From an uncultured beta proteobacterium (lineage in GTDB: Bacteria; Pseudomonadota; Gammaproteobacteria; Burkholderiales; Burkholderiaceae_C): DNA of 20,890 nt. The notes under the pieces were generated by a model. That model made no database searches. It was not told where the DNA came from and saw only the letters and a program-made list of their open reading frames with translations. Every line of letters starts with the position of its first letter. The stretch's first letter is position 1. Position numbers and translations under genes: made by a program. The DNA is taken from assembly GCA_903870955.1 (NCBI GenBank), contig CAIQEX010000446.1, positions 1 to 20,890 of the forward strand, in the 5' to 3' direction. Of this stretch, positions 1-6,727 are shown piece after piece.

Positions 1-129
1 CATGCCGAGGTTGATGTCGACCTGCGGCTGCGTCTGCTCGAGCAGGATCTGCGGCGAATTGGGTTGCTCCAGCGAAGCCTCTTTGAGGTAAACGCGCTGG
101 ATCTGAAATACGGGTTCTTGGTCGGACAT
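1..129 (-). CDS. secB: Protein-export chaperone SecB (N-terminal 43 residues; cut by the window edge)
   Basis: The visible N-terminus begins [20 protein letters not shown] and continues with a [14 protein letters not shown] strand, the characteristic start of proteobacterial SecB. SecB is a cytosolic tetrameric chaperone that keeps preproteins unfolded and hands them to SecA. The rest of the gene, including the SecA-binding part, lies outside the window. The ATG at 127-129 is the family start. It follows grxC on the same strand by 81 bases, and the rhodanese-grxC-secB order matches the E. coli yibN-grxC-secB operon. A terminator-like hairpin fills the gap, leaving about 19 bases before the ATG, so expression probably depends on read-through from grxC. 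Confidence 0.95.
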   Translation of the reverse strand, partial: MSDQEPVFQIQRVYLKEASLEQPNSPQILLEQTQPQVDINLGM

Positions 130-148
130 GGGGAAACTCTTTCGAAGG

Positions 149-182
149 TAAGAAAAGCCCGCGAGGAGATAAAGCGCGGGCT
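149..182 (-). terminator. Terminator-like hairpin between grxC and secB
   Basis: A perfect 8-bp GC-rich stem (156-163 pairing with 175-182, 11-base loop) is followed on the minus strand by TTTTCTT. It sits 29 bases after the grxC stop and 19 bases before the secB start. The shape is that of a rho-independent terminator or attenuator. Position and form are seen directly; the activity is inferred. The large loop suggests incomplete termination. Confidence 0.6.
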
Positions 183-210
183 GGGAAAAATGCTTTCGGG
201 CGAGATTATC

Positions 211-471
211 TCAGGCTGCGTTGAGCAAAGGCAGCAACCCGCCCTTGCCATCCAAAGCAACCAGATCGTCACAACCGCCGACATGGGTTTCACCGATAAA
301 TATCTGGGGCACGGTGCGCCGACCGGTCAGTTCCATCATCTTCATTCGCTCTTGCGGATGGGCATCCACGCGAATTTCTTCGATGTTCGCGACACCCTTG
401 GACAACAAAAGGCGCTTGGCCTGAACGCAATAGGGGCACACAGCTGTGGTGTACATCTTGACGGCTTGCAT
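211..471 (-). CDS. grxC: Glutaredoxin 3
   Basis: An 86-residue glutaredoxin, the normal length for bacterial Grx3. It reduces disulfides and glutathionylated proteins in the cytosol using glutathione. The dithiol active site CPYC is at residues 12-15, the cis-proline glutathione-binding motif TVPQIFIG at 53-60, and the C-terminal GGCDDL helix start at 65-70. The ATG at 471 is preceded by AAGGA at a suitable distance; an upstream in-frame extension exists but overlaps the rhodanese gene and lies outside the family domain. The gene starts 37 bases after the rhodanese stop and precedes secB, so the three probably share a transcript. The redox pairing of rhodanese and glutaredoxin beside secB is conserved in proteobacteria. 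Confidence 0.96.
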   Translation of the reverse strand: MQAVKMYTTAVCPYCVQAKRLLLSKGVANIEEIRVDAHPQERMKMMELTGRRTVPQIFIGETHVGGCDDLVALDGKGGLLPLLNAA

Positions 472-508
472 GTATTTTCCTTGTACGCGGAATTTATCTG
501 GACTGTTA

Positions 509-916
509 TCAGGACTTTTCAATCGGCAGATTGGCTGACCGCCAGGCCGCCAAACCACCGCCCAGGCTATTCGCCTGTTCGTAGCCCAGCTTCTTTGCAA
601 TCGCCAGGGCTCGACCGGAACGGGCACCGGTTTGGCAAACCAATATCAAGGGGACAGTTTTGTTCTTAACGGAATTCGGCAGTTTTGCCTCGAGCTCGCC
701 CAAAGGAATGTTCTTGGACCCGGTGACATGGCCAGCCGCAAACTCATTGGTTTCACAGACATCCACGACCACAGCCTTTTCGCGGTTGATCAATTGCACC
801 ACGGCAGCCGGTGTAAGGCCCGCGGTGGCCGCACCCTGGACAACAGGCCACAGCAGCATGCTGCCAGACACCAGGGCAATGGCGATCAACATCCAGTTAT
901 TAACGATAAAGCTCAT
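509..916 (-). CDS. Membrane-anchored rhodanese-like sulfurtransferase (YibN type)
   Basis: A protein of 135 residues with one N-terminal hydrophobic helix (about residues 7-27) followed by a single rhodanese domain. The catalytic loop CQTGARS starts at Cys94, the expected persulfide-forming cysteine, and the C-terminal GGGLAAW motif (119-125) is typical. Rhodaneses carry sulfane sulfur; the physiological acceptor here is unknown. The common DVRE motif of the domain reads DVCE (52-55), placing an extra cysteine where arginine is usual. The gene heads the rhodanese-grxC-secB group and is divergent from gpmA. The ATG at 916 has only a weak Shine-Dalgarno sequence. It corresponds to E. coli yibN in size and context; I am sure of the family, less so of the exact role. 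Confidence 0.92.
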   Translation of the reverse strand: MSFIVNNWMLIAIALVSGSMLLWPVVQGAATAGLTPAAVVQLINREKAVVVDVCETNEFAAGHVTGSKNIPLGELEAKLPNSVKNKTVPLILVCQTGARSGRALAIAKKLGYEQANSLGGGLAAWRSANLPIEKS

Positions 917-943
917 AAATTTCTACTTTGTTCCTAGTTTGTA

Positions 944-961
944 CTTTTGCAACTGCAAAAG
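944..961. promoter_or_regulatory. Inverted repeat in the divergent rhodanese/gpmA region
   Basis: CTTTTGC and GCAAAAG form a perfect 7-bp inverted repeat around a 4-base centre, 28 bases upstream of the rhodanese start. It could be an operator or part of the promoter of the rhodanese-grxC-secB group. No regulator family is recognised from the sequence. Confidence 0.4.
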
Positions 962-966
962 ACTTA

Positions 967-990
967 GCCCACCATTTTAGAATGGTGGGC
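967..990. promoter_or_regulatory. Perfect 10-bp inverted repeat midway between rhodanese and gpmA
   Basis: GCCCACCATT and AATGGTGGGC are perfectly complementary around TTAG. The centre (978.5) is equidistant, about 63 bases, from both divergent start codons. It has no strong T-run on either side, so an operator or a shared-leader structure is more likely than a terminator. No clear consensus promoter for gpmA was seen; a weak TTGTGG at 1000-1005 is the best -35 candidate. Confidence 0.5.
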
Positions 991-1041
991 CGAACCTTGT
1001 TGTGGTTTGGCCATTTATCATCGATACACAAGTCCATCACC

Positions 1042-1785
1042 ATGTACAAACTCGTTCTTGTTCGCCACGGCGAATCCACCTGGAATCTCGAAAACCGCTT
1101 TACGGGCTGGACTGATGTCGATTTGACCCCGACGGGCGTCGAGCAGGCAAAAAACGCCGGGCGGTTGCTCAAGGCCGAGGGCTATGAGTTTGATCTGGCG
1201 TACACCAGCGTGCTGAAGCGCGCCACCCGTACGCTCTGGCATTGCCTGGACGAAATGGACCGTACATGGCTGCCCGTTGTGCACTCCTGGCGCCTCAACG
1301 AGCGCCACTACGGTGCGCTGCAAGGTCTGAACAAGGCCGATATGGCCAAGCAATATGGTGAGGCTCAGGTGCTGCAATGGCGCCGCAGCTACGACACCCC
1401 GCCTCCCGCGCTGGAAGCCACCGATGTTCGCAGCGAGCGCTCTGATCTGCGTTACGCCAAGCTGCAACCGGATCAAGTCCCGCTGACCGAGTGCCTGAAG
1501 GACACCGTGGCACGTGTCATGCCGTTTTGGAATGAGTCGGTAGCCCCGACTATCAAGGCCGGAAAAAAGGTCGTGATTGCGGCCCATGGCAACTCGATTC
1601 GCGCCCTGGTGAAGTACTTGGACAATATTGCCGACGATGCCATCGTGGGCGTCAATATTCCCAACGGTATCCCGCTGGTCTATGAATTGGATGAAAACCT
1701 GAAGCCGATTCGCAACTACTACCTGGGTGATGCCGAAGCGGCAGCCAAAGCCGCAGCCGCTGTGGCCTCACAAGGTAAAGCTTGA
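1042..1785 (+). CDS. gpmA: 2,3-bisphosphoglycerate-dependent phosphoglycerate mutase
   Basis: A 247-residue enzyme interconverting 3- and 2-phosphoglycerate in glycolysis/gluconeogenesis. It begins with the catalytic RHGES motif (residues 8-12; His9 is the phosphorylated histidine), followed by the [12 protein letters not shown] segment, [11 protein letters not shown] with the general-acid glutamate, and [10 protein letters not shown] with the second histidine. Length and motifs match cofactor-dependent mutases. The ATG at 1042 puts the RHGES motif at its normal place; an in-frame upstream extension to 928 crosses the palindromic control region and is not credible. The C-terminus is an alanine-rich tail. 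No good Shine-Dalgarno precedes the start. It is the first gene of the plus-strand group and is separated by 89 bases from ctpA. Confidence 0.98.
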   Translation: MYKLVLVRHGESTWNLENRFTGWTDVDLTPTGVEQAKNAGRLLKAEGYEFDLAYTSVLKRATRTLWHCLDEMDRTWLPVVHSWRLNERHYGALQGLNKADMAKQYGEAQVLQWRRSYDTPPPALEATDVRSERSDLRYAKLQPDQVPLTECLKDTVARVMPFWNESVAPTIKAGKKVVIAAHGNSIRALVKYLDNIADDAIVGVNIPNGIPLVYELDENLKPIRNYYLGDAEAAAKAAAAVASQGKA

Positions 1786-1874
1786 GCAAATTAGACCCTG
1801 AAAATGTACGTCGATTATTCCTCGCGCCCCCTGTGGCGGCTACCGGTGTATATTGAGATCTCAGAGGAATAAAT

Positions 1875-3311
1875 ATGGGTCAAAAATTGAAAATCACCGG
1901 ATGGATTGCAGTGGGTGCGCTTGCTGGCGCACTGACCACGGTTTCGCTGCAGACCGTGGCACGCAGCGCGCTGGCACCTCTGCCGCTGGAAGAGTTACAG
2001 CAACTGGCCGCTGTTTTCGGCATGATCAAAAGCGATTATGTGGAGCCGGTCGACGAGAAAAAACTGATTACCGATGCCATCTCAGGCATGGTCTCCAGCC
2101 TTGATCCCCATTCGCAATTTTTCGACAAGAAGTCCTTCAAGGAATTCAAGGAAGGCACCTCCGGTAAATTTGTTGGCGTGGGAATTGAAATCACCCAGGA
2201 AGACGGCTTGGTCAAGGTCGTTTCGCCTATCGAAGGATCACCGGCATTTCGGGCTGGGCTCAAACCCAATGACCTGATTACCAAGATTGATGAGACCGCA
2301 GTCAAGGGCCTGACTCTGAATGAAGCCGTCAAACGCATGCGCGGCGAGCCTGCGACCAAGGTGCTTCTGACGATTTACCGCAAGGACGAGAACCGCACTT
2401 TCCCGGTGACCATCATTCGCGAGGAAATCAAACAACAATCGGTGCGCGGCAAACTGGTAGAACCTGGCTATGCCTGGGTGCGCCTGAACCAGTTTCAGGA
2501 ACGTACCGTCGATGACTTCGTCAAAAAGGTCAACGAGATTTACCACCAGGACCCCAATATCAAAGGCTTTGTGCTGGACCTGCGCAATGACCCAGGTGGT
2601 TTGCTGAATGCGGCGGTGGCTATTTCTTCGGCCTTCTTGCCGGACAACGTCACCGTGGTTTCCACCAACGGGCAGACTGCTGAAAGCAAACAAACCCTCA
2701 AGTCCAACCTGGAAGACTTCCGTGGTGTGCCCGGTGCCGAGGCCATCAGCACCCTGCCAAAGGATTTGAAGAAAGTTCCCTTGATTGTGCTGGTGAACGA
2801 AGGCTCCGCTTCGGCAAGTGAAATCGTGGCCGGTGCCTTGCAAGACTACAAGCGTGCCACTTTGATGGGAAGCCAAACCTTCGGAAAAGGTTCGGTTCAG
2901 ACGTTTCGCGCACTCGGACCGGATACCGGCCTGAAGATCACGACCTCGCGCTATTACACGCCTAGCGGCCGTTCGATTCAGGCCAAGGGAATCGTGCCGG
3001 ACGTGATGGTCGATGAGACCCTGGAAGGCAGCCCATTTGCGGTGTTGCGCATGCGTGAGGCCGACTACGACAAACATTTGACCAGCGGCCAAGGCGAAGA
3101 AAAGAAGGACCCGGAACGCGAAAAACTGCGTGACGAAGCGATCAAACGTCTTGAAGAAGAGTCGCGCAAGCCACCGAGTGAGCGCAAGCCACCCGAGTAC
3201 GGTTCCGACAAGGACTTCCAGTTAATGCAGGCCATCAACCAGCTCAAGGGCAAACCGGTTCAGGTGAGCAAGACCTTGGTCGAGCGCAAGGAAGAGAAGA
3301 AAGAAGAGTAG
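1875..3311 (+). CDS. ctpA: Carboxyl-terminal processing protease, S41 family (CtpA type)
   Basis: A 478-residue S41 serine protease. An N-terminal hydrophobic segment (about 8-28, ending TVARSAL) acts as signal peptide or anchor and exports it to the periplasm. A PDZ domain follows at about 98-182 (GKFVGVGIEI, AGLKPNDLI) and regulates access of substrate C-termini. The peptidase core has GFVLDLRNDPGGLL (231-244), the catalytic serine in GSASASE (Ser313 by analogy to Tsp) and the catalytic lysine in TFGKGSVQ (Lys338), with the usual 25-residue spacing. The C-terminal 80 residues are strongly charged and end in EEKKEE. AGAGGA at 1863-1868 precedes the ATG at 1875. gpmA upstream and the E1-like gene 9 bases downstream make co-transcription likely. 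CtpA proteases cleave envelope proteins; the target here is unknown. Confidence 0.96.
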   Translation: MGQKLKITGWIAVGALAGALTTVSLQTVARSALAPLPLEELQQLAAVFGMIKSDYVEPVDEKKLITDAISGMVSSLDPHSQFFDKKSFKEFKEGTSGKFVGVGIEITQEDGLVKVVSPIEGSPAFRAGLKPNDLITKIDETAVKGLTLNEAVKRMRGEPATKVLLTIYRKDENRTFPVTIIREEIKQQSVRGKLVEPGYAWVRLNQFQERTVDDFVKKVNEIYHQDPNIKGFVLDLRNDPGGLLNAAVAISSAFLPDNVTVVSTNGQTAESKQTLKSNLEDFRGVPGAEAISTLPKDLKKVPLIVLVNEGSASASEIVAGALQDYKRATLMGSQTFGKGSVQTFRALGPDTGLKITTSRYYTPSGRSIQAKGIVPDVMVDETLEGSPFAVLRMREADYDKHLTSGQGEEKKDPEREKLRDEAIKRLEEESRKPPSERKPPEYGSDKDFQLMQAINQLKGKPVQVSKTLVERKEEKKEE

Positions 3312-3320
3312 GCTGCCAGC

Positions 3321-4088
3321 ATGCAGGATGACGAACTGCTGCGCTACTCGCGCCACATCCTGCTCGATGAGATTGGGATCGAAGGGCAGGAGCGAATCCT
3401 GGCCGCTCACGTGCTGGTTATTGGCGCGGGTGGCTTGGGTTCCCCCGTCGCCATGTACCTTGCTGCAGCCGGCGTCGGGACGATTACGGTTACCGACCAT
3501 GACACGGTGGACCTCACCAATTTGCAGCGCCAAATTGCACACCGCACAGATTCGGTGGGCATCCCCAAGGTGGAGTCACTCAAGCGCACCTTGCAGGATC
3601 TGAACCCTTTGGCGCATGTCCGGGCACTGCAGAGTCGGGCGGACACCGGGTCGCTGCAAACCCTGGTGCAGGAGGCCGACGTAGTCATCGACTGCTGCGA
3701 CAACTTCACGACCCGCCATGCCGTCAACGCGGCATGCGTCAAGCATGGCAAACCATTGGTATCCGGTGCCGCGATCCAGTTTGACGGTCAGATCAGCGTC
3801 TACGATACCCGTGATGCGGATGCACCCTGCTATGCCTGCACCTTTCCCGCTGAGGCGACTTTTGAAGAGGTGCGCTGCTCGACTATGGGCGTGTTTGCGC
3901 CGCTGGTGGGCATCATTGGATCCATGCAGGCGGCGGAAGCGCTGAAAGTGATCATTGGGACCGGGCGCAACCTCAATGGCCGTCTGCTGATGCTCGATGG
4001 ACGCGCCATGGAATGGAGCGAAATTCGTATGCCACGCAATCCCCACTGCCCGGTGTGTGCCACGCGCCCTGTGGGTGGCCACGGGTAG
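3321..4088 (+). CDS. moeB: HesA/MoeB/ThiF family adenylyltransferase (E1-like, probably MoeB)
   Basis: A 255-residue E1-like enzyme that adenylates the C-terminal glycine of a ubiquitin-fold sulfur carrier (MoaD or ThiS) for sulfur transfer in molybdopterin or thiamine synthesis. The Rossmann nucleotide site is VLVIGAGGLGSP (31-42), followed by DTVDLTNLQRQ (61-71). A structural zinc site is formed by Cys170 and Cys173 (CYAC) with Cys243 and Cys246 (CPVC). Cys186 in the CSTMGVFAP loop is at the ThiF/MoeB active-site cysteine position. There is no C-terminal rhodanese domain. It begins 9 bases after ctpA. Neither moa nor thi genes are in the window, so the choice of MoeB over ThiF is based on general resemblance and is provisional; the family is certain. 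Confidence 0.88.
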   Translation: MQDDELLRYSRHILLDEIGIEGQERILAAHVLVIGAGGLGSPVAMYLAAAGVGTITVTDHDTVDLTNLQRQIAHRTDSVGIPKVESLKRTLQDLNPLAHVRALQSRADTGSLQTLVQEADVVIDCCDNFTTRHAVNAACVKHGKPLVSGAAIQFDGQISVYDTRDADAPCYACTFPAEATFEEVRCSTMGVFAPLVGIIGSMQAAEALKVIIGTGRNLNGRLLMLDGRAMEWSEIRMPRNPHCPVCATRPVGGHG

Positions 4089-4163
4089 CCCAGGGCGGGT
4101 GATAAATATTCCCAGCATTCATGCTTGCTGTTAGACTTTCGGCAGCACTAAAAAAATCCATCA

Positions 4164-4949
4164 GTGGAATCACCCAAACCTGAATCACTTGTCGCATTGG
4201 AAAAGTTACGCCTTGACGATGCCAAGGCGCTTTTGGGGCGTGACAGTACGCTGGCGCTGCCGGAATCGTCCGAATCAGCCGTAGCCTACCTGCAGCGTGT
4301 CATCGATGGCTTGTGCGAGTTGTCGCTGAAAGACCCGCTAACCGGACTTTCCAATCGCCGCCAATTCCGTGCCGTGCTCGATCGCACCACCGAGATGGTC
4401 GCGCGCTCGGGTGAGCCCGCGCTGCTGCTGATGGTGGACATCGACCATTTCAAACTAGTGAACGACACCCATGGTCACCAGGCTGGTGATCAGGTGCTGC
4501 AAGCGGTGGCCCAGGCGTTGGCCAAATGCGTGCGCCCGATGGATACCGTGGCGCGCTATGGCGGTGAAGAGTTCGCCGTTGTTCTCCCCAACTGCCACAG
4601 TTTTTTCGGTGAAACCGTCGCGGAACGGATTCGTCAAACCATACAAGAGATGCCCGTGAAGATCCCCTCGGGCAAGGCACTGAATATTACGGTGAGCATC
4701 GGCGGTGCCTATGCGCCGGAATGGGTTCGCTCGACTGCAACCTTATGGACCGAAAGGGCCGACGTACAGTTGTACCGTGCCAAGAAGGAAGGGCGTAATC
4801 GAATCTTTATCGATACGCAACAGGAAATTTTTGTCAGTGCTGAAGAGAAGAATATGTTGTTTGGACATTTGGCCCTGGGTGAACCAGCTTGGATTGAGTC
4901 TGTAACGGGTGACGCTACGGCGACCGCTGCAGGTCAGAGGGTTAATTGA
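4164..4949 (+). CDS. GGDEF-domain diguanylate cyclase (c-di-GMP synthesis)
   Basis: A 261-residue cytosolic protein with no membrane segment or recognised sensor domain. Residues 1-50 are a short, probably helical leader. The GGDEF domain begins at DPLTGLSNRR (57-66), contains DIDHFKLVND (92-101) for Mg/GTP binding, and carries the active-site motif GGEEF at 133-137, so it should make c-di-GMP from two GTP. The product-inhibition I-site RxxD (Arg124-Asp127) is intact, five residues before the motif. About 45 extra residues follow the domain. An in-frame stop at 4149-4151 makes the GTG at 4164 the first possible start; no Shine-Dalgarno is visible and a promoter-like TTGCTG/TAAAAA pair lies just upstream. 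Its stop overlaps the start of the ATPase gene, so the two proteins are probably made together. Confidence 0.93.
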   Translation: MESPKPESLVALEKLRLDDAKALLGRDSTLALPESSESAVAYLQRVIDGLCELSLKDPLTGLSNRRQFRAVLDRTTEMVARSGEPALLLMVDIDHFKLVNDTHGHQAGDQVLQAVAQALAKCVRPMDTVARYGGEEFAVVLPNCHSFFGETVAERIRQTIQEMPVKIPSGKALNITVSIGGAYAPEWVRSTATLWTERADVQLYRAKKEGRNRIFIDTQQEIFVSAEEKNMLFGHLALGEPAWIESVTGDATATAAGQRVN

Positions 4950-5782
4950 TGTCAGATGTAGTAGATCCACCGGCTGGCGCAGTCCAGGTGCCTGAGGTAC
5001 CACTCAAGCCCCTTGGAAAAGTGGTGGCGGTGACCAGTGGCAAGGGTGGCGTAGGCAAAACCTTTGTTTCGGCAAATCTTGCGGCTGCGCTCGCCAAGCG
5101 CGGATTGCGGGTGCTGGTTCTGGATGCCGACCTGGGATTGGCCAACTTGGACGTGGTGCTGAATTTGTATCCCAAGGTCACACTGCATGACGTTTTTCAG
5201 GGCAAGGCCAAGTTGGAAGAAGCCATCGTCAAGGCGCCCGGTGGCTTCTCGGTCCTGCTGGCAGGTTCTGGAATGGTGGAGTATTCCCGCCTGACCCCCG
5301 AAGTCCGCAAGGAATTTCTCAACATCATGTCAGGGCTCGTGCCGCACTTCGATATCGTGCTGCTCGACACGGGTGCCGGTATTTCCGACGTCGTGCTGTT
5401 TGCGGTTTCCCTGGCGTCTGAAGTGATCGTGGTGGCGACGCCAGAACCCACTTCCTTGACCGATGCCTATGCCACGATCAAGGTTCTGGTTGGGCAGCAA
5501 AAGCGCCAGACCATCCGCATGGTGATCAATCAGACCGCTCGCCTAGGGGACGGGCGTGCCATTACGGTTCAGTTGCAACAGGTGCTGGATCGCTTTGTCA
5601 CCACCGAACCTGGACGCCCCATCAAACTGGTTCACATGGGCGATATCCCTGCAGATACGGCAGTGCGACAGGCCATCATGCGGCGGCAATTGTTGGTGCA
5701 GTCGGCACCAGGTTGCCCGGCCTCTCTGGCTATAACCCAACTGGCTCAGAAAATCCAGGAAACCGTCATCCCCAGAATCTAG
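4949..5782 (+). CDS. MinD/ParA-type P-loop ATPase, FlhG (YlxH/FleN)-like
   Basis: A 277-residue SIMIBI-class ATPase. The deviant Walker A motif SGKGGVGKT has the signature lysine at Lys32 and the P-loop lysine at Lys37. The DADLGLANLDV segment (59-69) is the phrase typical of FlhG/FleN, and LLDTGAGISD (138-147) forms the Walker B/switch II region. FlhG proteins set flagellar number and position, but here the N-terminus lacks the DQAxxLR motif with which FlhG stimulates FlhF, and no flagellar gene is near. The ATG at 4949 overlaps the cyclase stop in TGATG and has AGAGG about eight bases upstream; an adjacent TTG at 4946 is less likely. A link to c-di-GMP-dependent localisation or motility is inference from the gene pairing. 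Confidence 0.88.
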   Translation: MSDVVDPPAGAVQVPEVPLKPLGKVVAVTSGKGGVGKTFVSANLAAALAKRGLRVLVLDADLGLANLDVVLNLYPKVTLHDVFQGKAKLEEAIVKAPGGFSVLLAGSGMVEYSRLTPEVRKEFLNIMSGLVPHFDIVLLDTGAGISDVVLFAVSLASEVIVVATPEPTSLTDAYATIKVLVGQQKRQTIRMVINQTARLGDGRAITVQLQQVLDRFVTTEPGRPIKLVHMGDIPADTAVRQAIMRRQLLVQSAPGCPASLAITQLAQKIQETVIPRI

Positions 5783-5784
5783 GA

Positions 5785-5856
5785 GCCCCCACGCTCCCCA
5801 CAGCGTGTGGGTCGCTGCCCCCTCAAGGGGCGAACCCGCCTTGGGGCGGCCCGGCG
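5785..5856 (+). repeat. GC-rich dispersed intergenic repeat, copy A
   Basis: About 72 bases shared with copy B (7663-7736, opposite strand): both contain GCCCCCACGCTCC, GGGTCGCTGCCCCC, CAAGGGG and CTTGGGGCGGCCCGGCG. Copy A begins two bases after the stop codon of the MinD-like gene and fills the convergent gap with the DUF429 gene. Internal dyads include CCCACA-GCG-TGTGGG. I associate this kind of element with Comamonadaceae intergenic regions; it may act as a 3'-end structure. Confidence 0.8.
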
Positions 5857-5877
5857 GCGGGTTGTCGATCTCTCCCC

Positions 5878-6705
5878 TCAGGCGCTGACAATCCATCCCT
5901 CCAGACTGTCCATGTCCGTCGGCAAGCCGTAGAGCGGGGCGCCTGCGGCATGCTGTTGCTGCGCCCAGGCAGCTTGTAGCAAGCAGAGCGTCGCATCCAG
6001 CGTATCGCCACTGGCATCCTCGACCAATGCGTCATGTTGGGCATGGCTTAATTTAAGACGCAAGCCCAAGCGCGTGCGGCCTAATTCCAAGGCCAGCAAC
6101 AAGTCCTTGCGCGCGATCAACCGGTCTGGAGTCTGCTTGGCTTTGTCATCGCTTTTGTAACTGCGCTGTCCCAGCACTTCTCGCGCCAGCAGGCCCGGAT
6201 AGGCTTCCAGTGCCACCCGAGCCGTCACCTCGTTTGGTGAGTGCAGTCCGGGCAGATAGGCACCCACCGTGAGCAACCGAGGCACACCTGCGTGCAACAT
6301 AAAGGCCACCGGCGGATTGACCCACTTCATGGAGGGACTGCTTTTTGCCGGGATATCGGTGGCGCGATGGGCGAACTTTCCGCCCACCGGGCGTGCCGCA
6401 CAAAAGGCAGCAAACTGATGGCGAATTTCTGCGCGGTTCAAGCCTGCGTAATGGGCAATGCAAGTCCGCCAGTCGGTCGGCCAACCCAGCGTTTCAACCA
6501 GTTCACGCGGCAATCCAAAGGGCATATCAAATGCGCCGGTCCACGCGCTCTCATATGCCAGGCAACCTGAAAACGCGTCCAGCGAGTCTGCGCGTTCGAT
6601 CTTTTGCAATTGCACGCGCCCACCCTGCGATGTTCCCCAGGCCAACACAATGGGCTTGCGCTTACTGGGACTGCTGGAAAAATCACAACCCAACAACTGT
6701 GTCAT
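5878..6705 (-). CDS. DUF429 domain protein, function unknown
   Basis: A 275-residue cytosolic protein. The N-terminus MTQLLGCDFSSSPSKRKPI gives the acidic GxDFS strand typical of DUF429 proteins, followed by FDMPFGLPRELVE, the FAHRATDIPAKSSPSMKWVN segment, ALEAYPGLLARE and a C-terminal HDALVEDASGDTLDATLCLLQA helix pair. DUF429 is thought to have an RNase H-like fold and is predicted to be a nuclease, but I know of no proven role. The ATG at 6705 is preferred because the 54 upstream in-frame residues overlap the eamA gene and resemble nothing. It lies 22 bases after the EamA stop and is probably co-transcribed with it. It converges on the MinD-like gene across a repeat element. Confidence 0.82.
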   Translation of the reverse strand: MTQLLGCDFSSSPSKRKPIVLAWGTSQGGRVQLQKIERADSLDAFSGCLAYESAWTGAFDMPFGLPRELVETLGWPTDWRTCIAHYAGLNRAEIRHQFAAFCAARPVGGKFAHRATDIPAKSSPSMKWVNPPVAFMLHAGVPRLLTVGAYLPGLHSPNEVTARVALEAYPGLLAREVLGQRSYKSDDKAKQTPDRLIARKDLLLALELGRTRLGLRLKLSHAQHDALVEDASGDTLDATLCLLQAAWAQQQHAAGAPLYGLPTDMDSLEGWIVSA

Positions 6706-6727
6706 TCGAACACCACCAGCGTGCACC

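Noticed and set aside
967..990. 10-bp dyad as a rho-independent terminator
   Set aside because: It lies between divergent genes, where no transcript needs to end, and has no good T-run.
2238..3092. 284-codon minus-strand frame inside ctpA
   Set aside because: Antisense to the well-supported S41 protease, with no recognisable motifs.
4949..5782. Naming the ATPase flhG
   Set aside because: No flhF, fliA or other flagellar genes nearby and no DQAxxLR N-terminal motif; only family resemblance is supported.
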